Part shown: in pieces, positions 33,296 to 44,796 of the stretch
How the letters are laid out: each line of letters starts with the position of its first letter
Numbering within the stretch: position 1 is the first letter of the stretch
Source: Podospora pseudoanserina
Lineage: Eukaryota; Ascomycota; Sordariomycetes; Sordariales; Podosporaceae
DNA length: 64,000 nucleotides
Direction of reading: 5' to 3'
Assembly: GCF_035222485.1 (NCBI RefSeq)
Contig: NW_026946672.1
Coordinates: 1,715,189 to 1,779,188, forward strand
The notes under the pieces: generated by a model
The model's database searches: none
The model's input: the letters and a program-made list of their open reading frames with translations, nothing else
Told to the model about the DNA's origin: nothing
Position numbers and translations under genes: made by a program

Positions 33296-34379
33296 CTAGC
33301 GTCTCCTCTTGTTAGGGCAATCCGCATTCTTATGCCCCAGCTTACCGCACCCATGACAAGTCATGTTTGCCAATGACGTTTTGGGGGAGGAGAGCCCACC
33401 ACCGCCAGATATTGAGCTTAACCCCCCTGCGCCAGATATCGAGCTTAGCCTGTTGAGCTTGACCTCCTTTTTCCTTCTCTGGCTGGCGAGTTCTTGGGCG
33501 CGTTTTTGCTCTTCCGCTTTTTTGGTCGAAAGGGTAGATGATCGGCCGCGTTTTCGGGAGGCGGAGTCGTTGGTGTTCTGTTGCCTGCCACGGGGTTGTT
33601 GTCGGTTCTTCGTGGTCTTTTTCTCGTCTGAGGAGGAATCAAAGTCGGAATCATCGGAGACTGAGCCGCTGTCAGAGTCAGAGTTGTCGGAACTGGAGCT
33701 CTCGTCGGATTTGATCTTGGGGGCCTGCTCCATGCATTGTCAGTTGTAGTATGGCAGGATGCGTCTTGAAAAAAAAACATGCCTCGGCCTTCTTCATGTT
33801 GAATCTCATCAACGGTGGGGCAGCACCCGCGCTTCCCTCCTCGAATGGGTTGTCGTCCTCGACACCAGAGTAAGCTATCCTTGATGAGCCATAGTCAATC
33901 TGCGCAAAGCCCACTTGCACAACATTCAACGGCTTCTTTGCCCCCTTTTTCACTCCTGTGTTCACACCCTCCAGAACCCAGTGGCTGTCACCCAACTCTG
34001 CGGCTCTCCTCTCCACAGCAGCGATTCGCTTCTTCTCTTCTTCTTCGATGGCGGCTTGGATGGCGGCTTGGTCGTAGAGGGGGGGTTGAGGGGCCGCGGT
34101 AGAGGCGAAGGAAGGGGCGTGGGAGTATTTACGGCGTTTGGAGGAGGAGGTGATGTCGTTGTCGTTGTCGTTGTCGTTGCCGGCCGCTTTGGGGGTTGCG
34201 GGGGTCGGTGTGATTGCGGAAACGGGAGTGGTTGGGGAGTTGTTATTGGCGGCGGCGGAGAGGGCAGCGCCGCGCTGCATGAACTTCATGGTCATGAGGC
34301 GTGAGGACATGGTTTTGGCGGCGGGGGCTTCTTTCATGGGGAGGAGGTATTCATTTTGGGTGGATTTGGGGGGTGGCAT
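33296..34379 (-). CDS. MPP6: MPP6-family nuclear exosome cofactor with C-terminal CCHC zinc knuckle
   Basis: Exons 34379-33783 and 33724-33296, joined across a 58-bp intron whose donor must be GC rather than GT, give 341 residues. The N-terminus carries SSRLMTMKFMQRGAA (about 24-38), the hallmark of M-phase phosphoprotein 6, which links the exosome to Mtr4. Further along, SHWVLEG and VVQVGFAQIDYGSSRIAYSG match the central MPP6 region. Exon 2 adds a Ser/Asp-rich stretch, a basic region and a terminal zinc knuckle CHGCGKLGHKNADC, ending NKRRR. MPP6 assists processing of the 5.8S rRNA precursor and decay of nuclear transcripts; yeast and human MPP6 are shorter and lack the knuckle, as far as I know. 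The knuckle could add RNA binding. Its fusion depends on the GC-AG intron being real; without splicing the frame ends after 37 unrelated residues. Confidence 0.78.
33725..33782 (-). other. GC-AG intron in the MPP6-like gene
   Basis: On the minus strand the intron begins GCATGT after GCCGAG, contains a CTGAC branch point, and ends GAGCAG before GCCCCC. No GT donor in the area keeps the downstream zinc-knuckle frame. GC-AG introns form roughly a percent of fungal introns. Confidence 0.6.
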
Positions 34380-34855
34380 AGTTGCGGTGTTGTGGGGTGT
34401 CAATACGCGACACACAGTCGTAGGGTTGGAGGTTGGGATGTATATGGTCCGGAGGGAGTTGAGAATGAAAGTCTGGTTTAATGTTAAGAAGAGAGGTGGT
34501 GGTGGAATGTAGCTGTGTTAAAGTAGACAAATGTCCATTGCGTGTGAAGCTCGGGGGCGGCGGTCGCAATGCGATGTTCAAAAAAAAAGTTGAGGTAATG
34601 CATCTTAGGTCAGCTAGCCAAGCCTAGAAGTGGAACCCAAATACTTCGCAAGGCTAATCCTGCTTCTGATTCCAGGGTTAGGGGAATAGGAGCAGAAATC
34701 CGATGTTTAGCCGGAGCTGTTCCCGCACCACAGCGAGCTACACCTGGAGCTCCATCAACGTCAATTGACGCTTCCCTACTGGGCCACAGGTTCCCAGAGC
34801 TGCTTCTCGCGACGGACCTTGCGAACCAAACACCACAAACCACAACCTCCACAAA
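34380..34855. other. Divergent intergenic region between MPP6-like and NDUFS6 genes
   Basis: About 475 bp separating two ATGs that point away from each other, so it must hold both promoters. No TATA box or other strong element seen. Confidence 0.6.
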
Positions 34856-35576
34856 ATGTTCGCCTTACGGATGCGGGCGGTGGCCCAGGGCATGCCTCGC
34901 CAACTTTCGAAGCGGTCGTTTACTGCTACTGCCCGGCAATTGGAATCCACGACGGTGCCCACCAAGGGCGACGAGAAAGTACCCCAGGTCACCGGTGGCC
35001 CTGCGCCCACTACTGTCCAGCAGGCGCCCAACCGCACCGAGGTTTGGTCGCGCACCCAGAGACCCCGTGCTGATGCCATGACTGGCCCTCGTTTCGAGCA
35101 GACGGATCTTGAGAACCAGGTTGGTTGATACCCGAGCGTTGGACTTGGAAGGGGGAGAGGCATGATGCAGGGAAATAAAGGAATGGGGGGAATGGATTGA
35201 TACGGCAAAAGGAGGGGTGAACTATGTTGTTTTTGGGAGGATGCATGCTGAAACTATGTCTTTTTTTTAGCCCCGCCCCTGGGCTGCTATCGAGCTCATC
35301 CACAAGGAGCCCGTCAGATGGACGCACGACCGGGTCGTTGCCTGCGACGGTGGCGGTGGTCCTGCTGGACACCCCAAGGTTTACATCAACTTGGACAAGG
35401 CTGAGATTACGCCTTGCGGTTATTGCGGCCTTCCTTTTGTAAGTCTGACATGGGCGCCACAGGGCAAGGAGCTATGAAAGCTACGGGCAATCAGACTGAT
35501 ATCATAATCACAGGCCAACGAGCATCACAGAAAGCACCTTGAGTCTCTCCCACAGACATCTTATCCCCTGGCTTAA
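34856..35576 (+). CDS. Mitochondrial complex I subunit, NDUFS6/13-kDa zinc-binding type
   Basis: Exons 34856-35119, 35271-35438 and 35514-35576 (introns 151 and 75 bp) encode 164 residues. The ATG has an ideal CAAAATG context. The N-terminus ([20 protein letters not shown]) is Arg-rich and without acidic residues, as expected for a mitochondrial presequence. The mature part contains [19 protein letters not shown] and the zinc site: [14 protein letters not shown] and [18 protein letters not shown]6 (NUMM in Yarrowia) sits at the interface of the N module and Q module in the matrix arm of NADH:ubiquinone oxidoreductase and is needed late in assembly. Intron 1 has a GTTGGT donor and a T8-AG acceptor; the join restores the conserved ENQPRPW. 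The last exon is only 21 codons. Confidence 0.92.
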
Positions 35577-36890
35577 ATGTAGACCAGAAAAGGGGACATG
35601 GCGGGGTGATGAGTTTGCGGGGTTGGTTGAGGCTCTGTACATATGTAACTTTGCCAATAGATGGCTTTCAGTTGCGCTTCAGAATGTTAGACTGGGTGAT
35701 TTTCTTTTTCCATTTTCACAAAGCAGGCAGAAGTCCCCGTGTGTTTGAGACAGTGCCAGGCTTACACTTCCTATTGATAAGGCAGTCAAGGGGTACGTCA
35801 TCCAGACTGGTGGTTTTGACCAAGTTACGTCCAACCGTGAGTTCCACAGTTGCGTTGGCTTGTAATGTCTTGCTCACCGCCGGCGAGTTCTAGGCAGCCT
35901 ATGACCACCCGGGCAGTATTTGAGGTTGGTCAAGAAGGGCATGGTTGAGCAAAGTGCTTACCTGACCTGCCTGTCACACTCCATCGATTTAGCTTTGTGA
36001 CATCCGCAATGTCTCCGATGGTTGCTGTGCCACTTTGCTTTCTGGCAGGCATCGTACCATAGTTACATCAGGTATGCCGACTTGGGTGCTACCTTTAGCA
36101 TTTTGTCTCTGTTGATTTCTGATTTTGTGTTGGCGGGGAAACATTATTCTCAGTGTCTTTTGACTCCGTTTAGTGCCCGCTGTATTGACTTGTGAATTAC
36201 TGAGAGCAAGTTGTGGGCCGGTCGGCCGAGATATCAAAACAGGCCAACGTCTAGACCCTCGAGGAAAGAAAGGGCACTTCGCAGTATAACGCTATTTTGG
36301 GGGCCCAGCGGTCATGTATGGGATGACACGAGGATCATATCCGCCTTTCTTCAACATTGCGCCTTTTGCATTTTCCAAAGGTGCAGAACGTAACGTCGAT
36401 GGCCACAACAACGGTTTCTTTCTTGACCTGTCCACAAATAAAACTCGGCTGTCCTTCTAGTGGTATCCGTCTTGACCGCTCCTCGTGTGGAGGATATAAG
36501 TACAAGTATTGGTGTCACAGCAAACATCTTTTAGACTTGGCATATCTATCACACCGGAAAGATGTGCGTGGTAAATGATGGCAGAGCAAGATAAAAAGAG
36601 CGGATAACCCAGCTGCTCTGGGCCATACCATCAAGAGAAACACCATCTCTTAACTGTCGACTTGCCCCGGAGTAACTCTTATCACCGTACGGTTTCTCAA
36701 GCACCTCACAGGCTCCATCTGAATATCAACAAAGCACGTGTGTTGAGCCGTCAACTGCGTTTGATACCTAGAGCTTCACCGGTGACAGTTTGCCAGGTAT
36801 ATATTCGTCCTCGTGTCTTCCCCTTCCATAGACTGACCTGACATCGCCAGAGACAAACCATTTCCATCAGAAGAACATTCAGAACGCACG
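35577..36890. other. Intergenic region, about 1.3 kb
   Basis: No gene recognised. It contains the NDUFS6 3' flank and the promoter of the secreted-protein gene, with a TATA box near its right edge. Confidence 0.55.
36798..36805 (+). promoter_or_regulatory. TATA box of secreted-protein gene
   Basis: TATATATT lies 93 bp before the ATG at 36891, followed by CT-rich sequence. TATA-type promoters in fungi are typical of strongly regulated genes, in contrast to the TATA-less housekeeping genes around it. Confidence 0.5.
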
Positions 36891-37688
36891 ATGTACTTCA
36901 CCAACCTTCTTCCCCTAGTGGCTCTGGCCTCAGCCGGCCCCTCATCCATCAACTACCTCCACCAGCTCTCCGCCGCCCTCGTCAAACCAGCCAAACTCGT
37001 CCCCACAGCCCAGTTCAACTTTGCCCCGTATCAAGTCACCAGCATCGCCCTCGACTGCAAGCGCCCCAACAACAAGACGAACTACTCTTGTGAACTTTAC
37101 TGTAAGCCCCCCTCCCCCCCCCCTTTTCCCCCTTTACCCCTTCCCTATCTCGACCATCCCCCATCCCGCCTGAAGTGGTGGTGCTGACGGTGTGCTGTGG
37201 AAGTCGCCCTCCACGACCCCAACTCGGTCCGCGAAAACAACGTCACCTCCTGCAGCTGCCACCACACCTGGTCCTGGGACGGGGTGAACGGGTCCCTCAG
37301 CACGACCGACTGGCGGACCCCGGTGGCGGGGTACCAGCTTTGCTGGCGCGACGACTGGACTTTCTTCAAGTCGTCGGTCCCGAGCTTTGAGCACCCGGGG
37401 AATTTCAGCTTGGAGGTTGCGCATACGTATCATGATGATGAGTAAGTTCTCTTCTCCGGGGGGGCGATGAGGGGGGTGGGTAAGAGGAAAGGGGGGTGGG
37501 GAGAAAGGGACTGATTCGATGGGGGGAAAATTAGGAACTTTACCGTGCCTTGGGACTATCCGACTACGATTGCGACGGGGGAGGTGATTATATATGAGTA
37601 TTATGAGGGGGTGAAGAAGCATGGGGATAAGATTTGCTTGAGGGAGATGGGGCCGGTGAATGCGACTGTTGTGGGGATTTTGGACTAG
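36891..37688 (+). CDS. Predicted small secreted cysteine-containing protein
   Basis: Exons 36891-37101, 37204-37441 and 37535-37688 (introns 102 and 93 bp, larger and more C/G-skewed than elsewhere in the window) encode 200 residues. The first 16 residues, MYFTNLLPLVALASAG, form a short signal peptide with likely cleavage after ASA. The mature protein has six or so cysteines (ALDCKRPNN, YSCELYF, TSCSCHHTW, QLCWRDD, KICLRE), several N-glycosylation sequons (NKT, NYS, NVT, NGS, NFS, NFT, NAT) and many aromatic residues. This is the profile of a small extracellular protein, perhaps of the effector-like or antimicrobial class, but I recognise no family and no active site. The TATA box and isolated position suggest conditional expression. 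Confidence 0.75.
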
Positions 37689-39744
37689 AGTGAGGGATGG
37701 GGAAGATGTTGAGAGGGTGTTCTTGGGGTAGGGGTAATGGAGAGGTTATTGGTGATGGGTATTTGGGTGGGAGGGGTAGATTGCCAATGGTCTGTATGAC
37801 TTGGTGAAGGAACGGGAGTAAGAAGAGTGTCTTCAGTCCTATCTTATCCGTCCCCGAGATGTGGTGATGATGCGGTTGTATACTATGAAAGTCATGCTGA
37901 GATTTAGAGAAAGGTTAACTGTCACATGCCAGAGCCAGAGTGGGATATGTTTCCCGAGTCAGAATTTGACGATGAACACCACTGCCATTCTGTTTTTTAA
38001 CAGGTCTGGGAGTTCTGTGGCAGTGTTTGATATCGTGATAATTAAGGATATCTCACATATTCATGAGTTGAAGATCCGAGTCTATCGAAACAACCATCCT
38101 GATTCTATTTCAAGAGCCTGTACCTACCCTCACCGCCTATCTCCAAGCTGAACCCTTTTTGATATCAAGTTTTCAAAGATCATCACTTCTCGTATTGAAA
38201 AAATGCTGGCGGTGGACTTTTCAGCAAGCCATGTTTGTTGCCGTCGTTGCCGTCGTTGTTGATGCTCACCCCCACTGAACCCTGAGGCTAGTGTAGTAGC
38301 GTTACGGAGCTTAGTGGCCTATATTTAGAACTTGGCTTCTGGGCTGAGTGAGTGGGCCCACATCTTTCCTAGCAAGCACAGAAGAGGGCTTTGACCTGGA
38401 GTAGAATGGAAGCTTGTCCAAGTTGTTGGCACATGAAAAAGATGCAGGATATCAAAAAGGGGGGAGAGCAAGCGTCTGAAAGGAGTGGTGATCTGCGTGG
38501 TGAGGGTTTCTTTTTAGGCGACCGTTTTGTTCTTGGCTTTTTGGATGGAGGGGCAGTGAGATATGGCGGAATGCTACTGATAACCAACGAGATTTGATGC
38601 TGTGGGAGATATGTACGGTAGATTGGAAGGAAATGATGGGGAGCTGTGATATGTTGCTCAATCTCTCTTGTATGCAGTGTTATAGTGGGTTGAGATCCTA
38701 TCCCCGAGTTGAGGATACTTGGTACGGAGTAAGGGTTCTGTACACAGGCGTTTAGGTATGGCGGGGGCGGCACAGCTTGCTGTAGTGCCGATGGGGTGGG
38801 TGGTGGAAGAGAGACACAGATGGAGAGCAGAGGGTATCAATGCTGTGGAACAAACGGACTTCAGGTTGGCAGGTGTTGGGTATGATTGGTCTTTTTTCGA
38901 ATCAAGATAGGTAAAGTCCAAGATGGTTCGGTGGTGAGGAGAGGTTGTAGTGAGGCATCGTCACTTGAAGCCCAAGGTTGGTGAAAGAAACCACTTTTTG
39001 GCGCATATCTGATATGCTGCTCGTCAACCTGAGGCAGAATACTGCAGACGGAATTAATTCCTTGATTGCCAACCTGCATCGTTTATTGAAGAGAACACAG
39101 ACCAACTGCATGATAACATGGAAAGCGTCAAGAGGTTCGAATCGTTCTGAAAAGACAGAACACAGCCCCGCTAGGCGTGAGAGGAGCTCCCCTTGAGCCC
39201 CTGTTCCCTGTCCTCTTGGAAGGCTGACGCCGCCAAATCATTGGACCTCCGTGCGGCTGCACCCTGCACGTCCGGCGCACCTGTTTGAGGGGCACGTCCA
39301 CCGGGCAGTCTCGACAAGTGCATCAGCATCTTTGGGATGCCATTTCGTCTCATCTCATTCCCCTCCTCCACTTGCTTCGGCCTGTCATCGCTACGGATAC
39401 ACTACGCAGGATAACGCTGCGTAATTGTTTGCTTTTGTTGACCCTGGATTGCCCTTCAGGTTGCTACCTTGCTTCCTTGTTCCTTGCTACCCCAAGCCCC
39501 AGCTCTGTCTGGCGTTGCGCTTGCTCTTTGCTTGGCCATCGTCACGCATCAGAAGGGTCACTCTGAGGTCGAGTCTGCGGCTTTTAGACATTGCGCACTC
39601 ACCTTTCATCCCGTCTTTTGGCTGTTAGACCCCGCTGCCAGCGCCACACCGTCCGGCTCCCGGCGTGTGCTTTGTCGCAAACCAAATCACCGGCACAAAC
39701 ACTTTGGACGGCCACACTCGCTTCTCCTCGCCAGCAGCGCAATA
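37689..39744. other. Intergenic region, about 2.1 kb
   Basis: No supportable gene. It holds the 3' flank of the secreted-protein gene and the upstream region of the glutamine-rich protein. The last few hundred bases are open in one frame into the Gln-rich gene, but upstream residues look non-coding, so I start the gene at 39745. Confidence 0.5.
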
Positions 39745-42703
39745 ATGCCGTCCAGGAGTTATCCATGGTCTGGCAAGAACAATCGCTCTCAGCATAACCT
39801 CGTCGGCACCACAGCCGCCGAGGACGCTGGACAGTCAGGGCAGCAGCCATCAGTCCCCGGATCAGCTGTGACGAACCCCCCGAGTGCGGGTGGGAGCGCT
39901 GCTGCAAACCCCCCCTCAGCCTCGCCCAACCCGACCTTCAGCTCTAGCGAATCCTTTCAGCACGACACCAGCAACAACCGGTCAAGCCATCAACAACCTC
40001 CACCGCCTCCCCCCCATCTGGTCAGTATTTACGGGCAGTCCTGCCGGCCCTCTTGTCTCTTTCTGACCTCCTTCTGTTACAGCTGCAGCACTCCAACAGT
40101 GTCTCGGGGGCAGCATTTGACTCGCGCCCGCCACGGGAGCACGATTACGCTGACCAGGTCTCGCGCTCCCAATCCCAACGCTATCCCCAGATCTCCCCCG
40201 TGACGACCCAACTTCACCATCACCACCCCCAGCAACAGCAGCACCAACAACAACAACATCAGCAGCAGCAGCAGCAGCAGCAGGGTCAGCAGCAATCCCA
40301 ACACTCGCCGCGCCACTCGCACCCGTTCGGATCCGGGTCTGCTGAGGATCTCTCGGCCGCGGGCGGACAAAGCATCTCGTCCCCCATAACTGGACCCCCG
40401 CAACCCCTCTTTAGCCAGCAACAGCAGCAACCCCCGCCAGCACCACAAAAGCAAAAGTCGTCCACTCGCAAGCTGGTCAAGAACATCTTCAGTCGCGACC
40501 ACGCACCTCAGGTTCCGCAAAACAATTACAACAGTCCTCCCGGCGTTAACCGTAGAAATTCGAAGCGCGTGAGCCTTCCCCCGCCAGCACCACCAAGCCT
40601 CCGGACTGGTCTCACCCAGGTGTCCCAAGTCTCGCTCGACCAGCAACAGCTCGATTGGCAGAACCAGGCGCCTCCATCTCAACCATCCCCATTGCAAGGC
40701 GTAGGAGACTTCCGCGAGTCGTACGTGATTGACGGATCTGACCAAGAGTTACACCTGCAGAACCCCCACGATATCCAACAGCATCCCACCATACGGCCTG
40801 TTCCCCCTTCGGACTCGGACAACTCGCCTTACTCGGCTGACGAAAGTGCATACCGTCAGCATCAGGGCCACTTTCAGCACAACGACCACACACCGCCCGA
40901 GCAGCAATACGGGCAGGCCATCTTCGAACCGCAACCCAACCAGCAATTGTCCCCTCATTCGCAACAACAACAACAGCACCCTCACCTCCAACAGCAGCAG
41001 CAACAACAGCAGCAGCAGTACCACTATTCAAGCCCGCAGCAGTCGCAATACCAGAGCGGATTTAGTGGACATCTAGCCAATCCCCAACAGCAGAATCCCG
41101 AGACGATTTCGCAACTGTCGCATGAGTCTCCTGTTACCGACTCAGACCAGCGTTCGGCGTCGAACATCCAAGCTCAGAGTTCGCAGACGTCCTCGGCGGT
41201 AAGCTACCCACATCAGGCGCAGGATATCCCCGGCCGGCCGAATCCACAATCGGCGGCGCAAGGTCAAGCCCCGCAGCAACAACCACAGTCCATGGCTCCA
41301 CCCACGGGCGGACAACCCCCGGCACGACGATCCCAAGAGGCAGACAAAGGACTACGGGACCTTGCCCAAGCCCCGCCTGGGCCACCGCCCAGCTATCGCC
41401 AGAGCCAGCAACCCAACATGAACAACCCCTTACCACAGCCTCCTAATGCCCCTGGGGCGAATCCGGCTTTCCGGACGAGCAATGTACCAGATAGACAGTT
41501 TGACGGGCCAGGGGATATTGCAGGTCGCAACAGCCCTCAACCTCCACCAAGTGACCGTGGAGAAGACCCAGATAAGGCGTTTAAAGACCTTTGTACGACC
41601 AGTTGTACTCTCCTATTCCGGCCTGTGCAAACTCAGCTAACCATGCAATAGTGACCAAGTACAAGAATGTAAAGCGTCTCTATTTTGACGGGAAGAAGGA
41701 GATTGAGCAATTGAGTGGCCAAGTTGAGCAACTTCAAAACGCCATTGCCAACCAGCGAATGTCTCAGAGCCGAACCTCTCTCGACGATAGCGAGTACTCG
41801 ACCCGCTTTAACCGCCTCAATGGCGCCATCAATAACCTCTCGTTCAACATTCGAAAGGACTGGCAATCACTTCCGCAGTGGCTAGTCCCCTATGTTAGCC
41901 CAGAAGCGCTCAAGACGGGCAAACAAGAGATGACAGCTGTTGGGCGGGCAGTAATAACCCGGTGGCTCGTAGAAGAGATCTTCAACCGGTGTTTTCACCC
42001 AGGTCTCGAGCCTGAGCTGAGTCGGCAGCTGAAGATGATTGAGCGGAACATTAGAAACTTTAGCTACACGTTGAGCAGTCAAGAGGAGTATGATGCGCTG
42101 ACGAGCAAGGTGGTGAGCTGGCGCATGGCTACGCTGGAAGGGTTGCAAGACGCTCTGCGCAGTGGGGAGGCGGTGAACTACAAGGCCGACTTCACTCGGC
42201 GAGCGACGACGGACCTGACGGCATCTCTGTTTCACCATTTGTCGAACCCACCGCCGCCTGGCGTAGATGGCAGTGCCAGTATGATTGTGGAGCTAGCCGT
42301 GGGCATTGCGGCCAACCTGCCGCTGGAGAGCCGCGATGTTGCCATCACCTATCCACTGCCGGAGTCACCTATTCAGCCGGACATCATGGAGGTTGAGAAG
42401 CAAGGGCTTCCGGCTCTGGAGGCCCGGCCGGCAGAGGGAGATGACGAGGGTGCAGGTGATGAGAAAGAGGGCGGAGGAAAAGACAAAGATGCCCGGCGCA
42501 ATGACAAGTCCAGAGCGGGCATGTTGAGCGTGCTAGGCGGAGGTGGGAGCACGCCGGGGAGCAGAAAGGGGAGTGTCGTGGATGCGAACCAGATTGCACC
42601 ACCGTCCAAGGACGGTGGCAAGGTTCGCTTTGCCGGGTTCGTTGCTGTTGAGGTCAGGGGTCGCCAGGTGTTGATTAAGGCTCCGGTCTGGACGCTGGCC
42701 TGA
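39745..42703 (+). CDS. Glutamine-rich protein with conserved C-terminal helical region
   Basis: Exons 39745-40020, 40083-41592 and 41652-42703 (introns 62 and 59 bp) encode 945 residues. The first 590 or so are low-complexity: Ser/Pro-rich start, poly-Gln tracts at about residues 145-165 and 400-415, and many Gln/Pro/His runs encoded by mixed CAG and CAA codons. A basic patch KQKSSTRKLVKNIFSRDH lies near 215. From about 590 an ordered region begins: LTKYKNVKRLYFDGKKEIEQLSGQVEQLQNAI, likely a coiled coil, then RTSLDDSEYSTRFNRLNGAINNLSFNIRKDWQSLP and a helical domain to about 830. An acidic Gly-rich linker and a short C-terminal strand region end the protein. The layout suggests a scaffold or regulatory protein, but I recognise no named family. 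Splice joins keep the conserved DLLTKYKNV. Confidence 0.82.
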
Positions 42704-43458
42704 AGTTGATGAAAAGGTTGCGAGAAATGCATGTCTTTTTTTGGAATTTTGGAGAGAAGTGCGCGGGTGATACCACTGGACTGAAAAGGGGGCGAGAGGT
42801 ATAAGACCGAGATATAGCTCGGCAGACGGATGGGGTGGAAGTTTCAAGGAAGAAGCCTCAAGAGATAATTTTTCCTTTTACGGTTTTTTTCTGTATCTGA
42901 CTGACGATGAATATGGAAAGAAATTTGGAATGATATCCCTTCTCTTTCTCCGAGATCAAGGGGAGACAGAGCTTTTTTTATATAAATTTTACAGTTGCAC
43001 TTACACCCACCAGAAGCCAAAGCTAAGCTTTTCTATGCTTGGCTTGATGTCTTTTTTTACGTAAAATATGTCTTGTGTTGTGAGAGCTTTATGGAAGAAA
43101 TTGGTCATCGCCGGCACTGGATTTGAAATAAGCTTCCACCACAGCTTCGGGGTGGTTTGTGTGCGTGTAACCACAGGACTGAAAAGGGGGGGGGGAGGGA
43201 CGGGCTTGAAGCAAGTTGGGACGGGAAAAAAGGAGGGGTTGGTTGTCAGCTTTGGGGTTCACCGCTTTCCACTTTGGGGGATAATTAGGCCCCACCACTG
43301 AGGATTTCGCGCGCGCGCGCAATTTACTGCCGGGGGTTTGAGAATTATGGGATTTGATGACCCCGCGATGCGCCTGTGGGAATAGCTTCAGATTTGCGAC
43401 AACTGAGAATTTCTTTTTGTTTCCGGTTGGAAAAAAGACAGCAGAGGAGAAGAAAAAA
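42704..43458. other. Intergenic region, about 0.75 kb
   Basis: No gene. AT-rich 3' flank at the left; at 43310-43321 an alternating GC run; A/G-rich leader directly before the methyltransferase ATG. Confidence 0.55.
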
Positions 43459-44324
43459 ATGGCCGAGTCCAAGCCTGCACATCTTGAGCCTTCCAAGTTG
43501 GGGACAAAAGCTTAGTATGCTGATTGAGCCCCTTCATTTTGTTCAGCCCTCCGTCCTCAACCCCCTGCTAACGACTTGAACATAGCTGGGACGCCCTCTA
43601 CACAACCGAGCTGACAACCCACACCTCTGACCCCTCGCTAGAGGGCACAGTCTGGTTCGACGACTCGGACGCCGAGGCCAAGATCCTGTCCTACCTCTCC
43701 CCCAACCGCAACGACTCGGACTCTGACAATGAAGACGACGACCAGCCCCCCAACCCGCACCCGCACGACCTCACCCCCAGCACAGCCTCCATCCTAGACC
43801 TAGGCTGCGGCAACGGGTCCCTCCTCTTTTCCCTCCGCGACGACGGCTGGTCCGGCCACCTGTTGGGAGTCGACTACTCCCCCCACTCCATCTCCCTCGC
43901 CAAATCCATCGCCCAGTCCCGCGAGAACGAAGATCTCAAGAGTGTAGAGTTCAAAGTCTGGGACGTCCTAAACGGCGACATCCCCTCCATCTCCCCCCCA
44001 ACCGGCTGGGACCTCGTCCTCGACAAAGGCACCTTCGACGCCGTCTCCCTCTCCTCCGAAACCGACTCCCTCGGCCGCAGGATCAACGAGGGCTACGGCG
44101 AGCGCGTCCTCCAGCTCCTCAAGACGGGTGGCGTCTTCCTCGTCACGTCCTGCAACTGGACCGAGACCGAACTCCGCACCTGGTTCGAGACCTCGACCGC
44201 CCCCAACGACGGAAAGACCAAACTGAAAATGGCAGGCAGGGTAGACTACCCTAGTTTCAGCTTTGGGGGTGTCAAAGGGCAGACCATCTCGACGCTGTGT
44301 TTTGAAAAGGTCGTTGTTGAGTAG
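43459..44324 (+). CDS. EFM4: EFM4-type protein-lysine N-methyltransferase
   Basis: Exons 43459-43514 and 43586-44324 (intron 71 bp, GTATGC donor, GCTAAC branch) encode 264 residues. After the start, KLGTKAYWDALYTTELT is the conserved entry of the EFM4/METTL10 group. SAM-binding motif I is ILDLGCGNGSLLFSL, followed by GVDYSPHSI (motif post-I). The signature DLVLDKGTFDAVSLS and the late LLKTGGVFLVTSCNWTETEL complete the fold. Yeast Efm4 (See1) dimethylates a lysine of translation elongation factor eEF1A. Substrate is inferred from family. A Glu/Asp/Pro-rich insert near residues 55-75 is a species-level expansion. Codon use is strongly C-ending, suggesting good expression. Confidence 0.9.
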
Positions 44325-44796
44325 AGACCAACATTAAAACGACAAAAACAAAACCAAAATAGAAATAAATGATACCCAGGGGTTTGTTTCCATAGAGTGA
44401 GAAAAAAAAACGGTCTATTGGTATAACTCGGTTACTTTATGCCCCCCTTCACCTTCATCCTCCCCCTATTCGCGATCCATACAACTGCAAAAAAGACCAT
44501 TTTTTGGCAGTAAACCTGTACACTCACCACTAACCCACCCAGCTCACAGTAACCTCAACATTTCATAACCGCTGCTTCGCTTTCGTTTTGTTTTTTATTT
44601 TTAGTACACAACCTCCCCTAATGCAGAACTGTACGCTGGGAAGACTCATCGAGCGACCCAAACAAGCCCAAGGGCGCATATGCGCGCGTAAATCGGATGC
44701 TGACCTAGGACAGATGGGATACAAATATAGATGGGGACGGGCCGGGGGAAAAGTTGTTGAATTGGATATGGGAATTGCTTCATTAAAGTTCTTGCT
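44325..44796. other. Convergent intergenic region
   Basis: About 470 bp between the stop codons of two converging genes. A/T-rich stretches on both sides are consistent with 3' ends; nothing else seen. Confidence 0.6.

Noticed and set aside
39121-39165. GGTTCGAATC-like sequence resembling a tRNA T-arm
   Set aside because: No matching acceptor stem, D arm or anticodon arm can be formed upstream.
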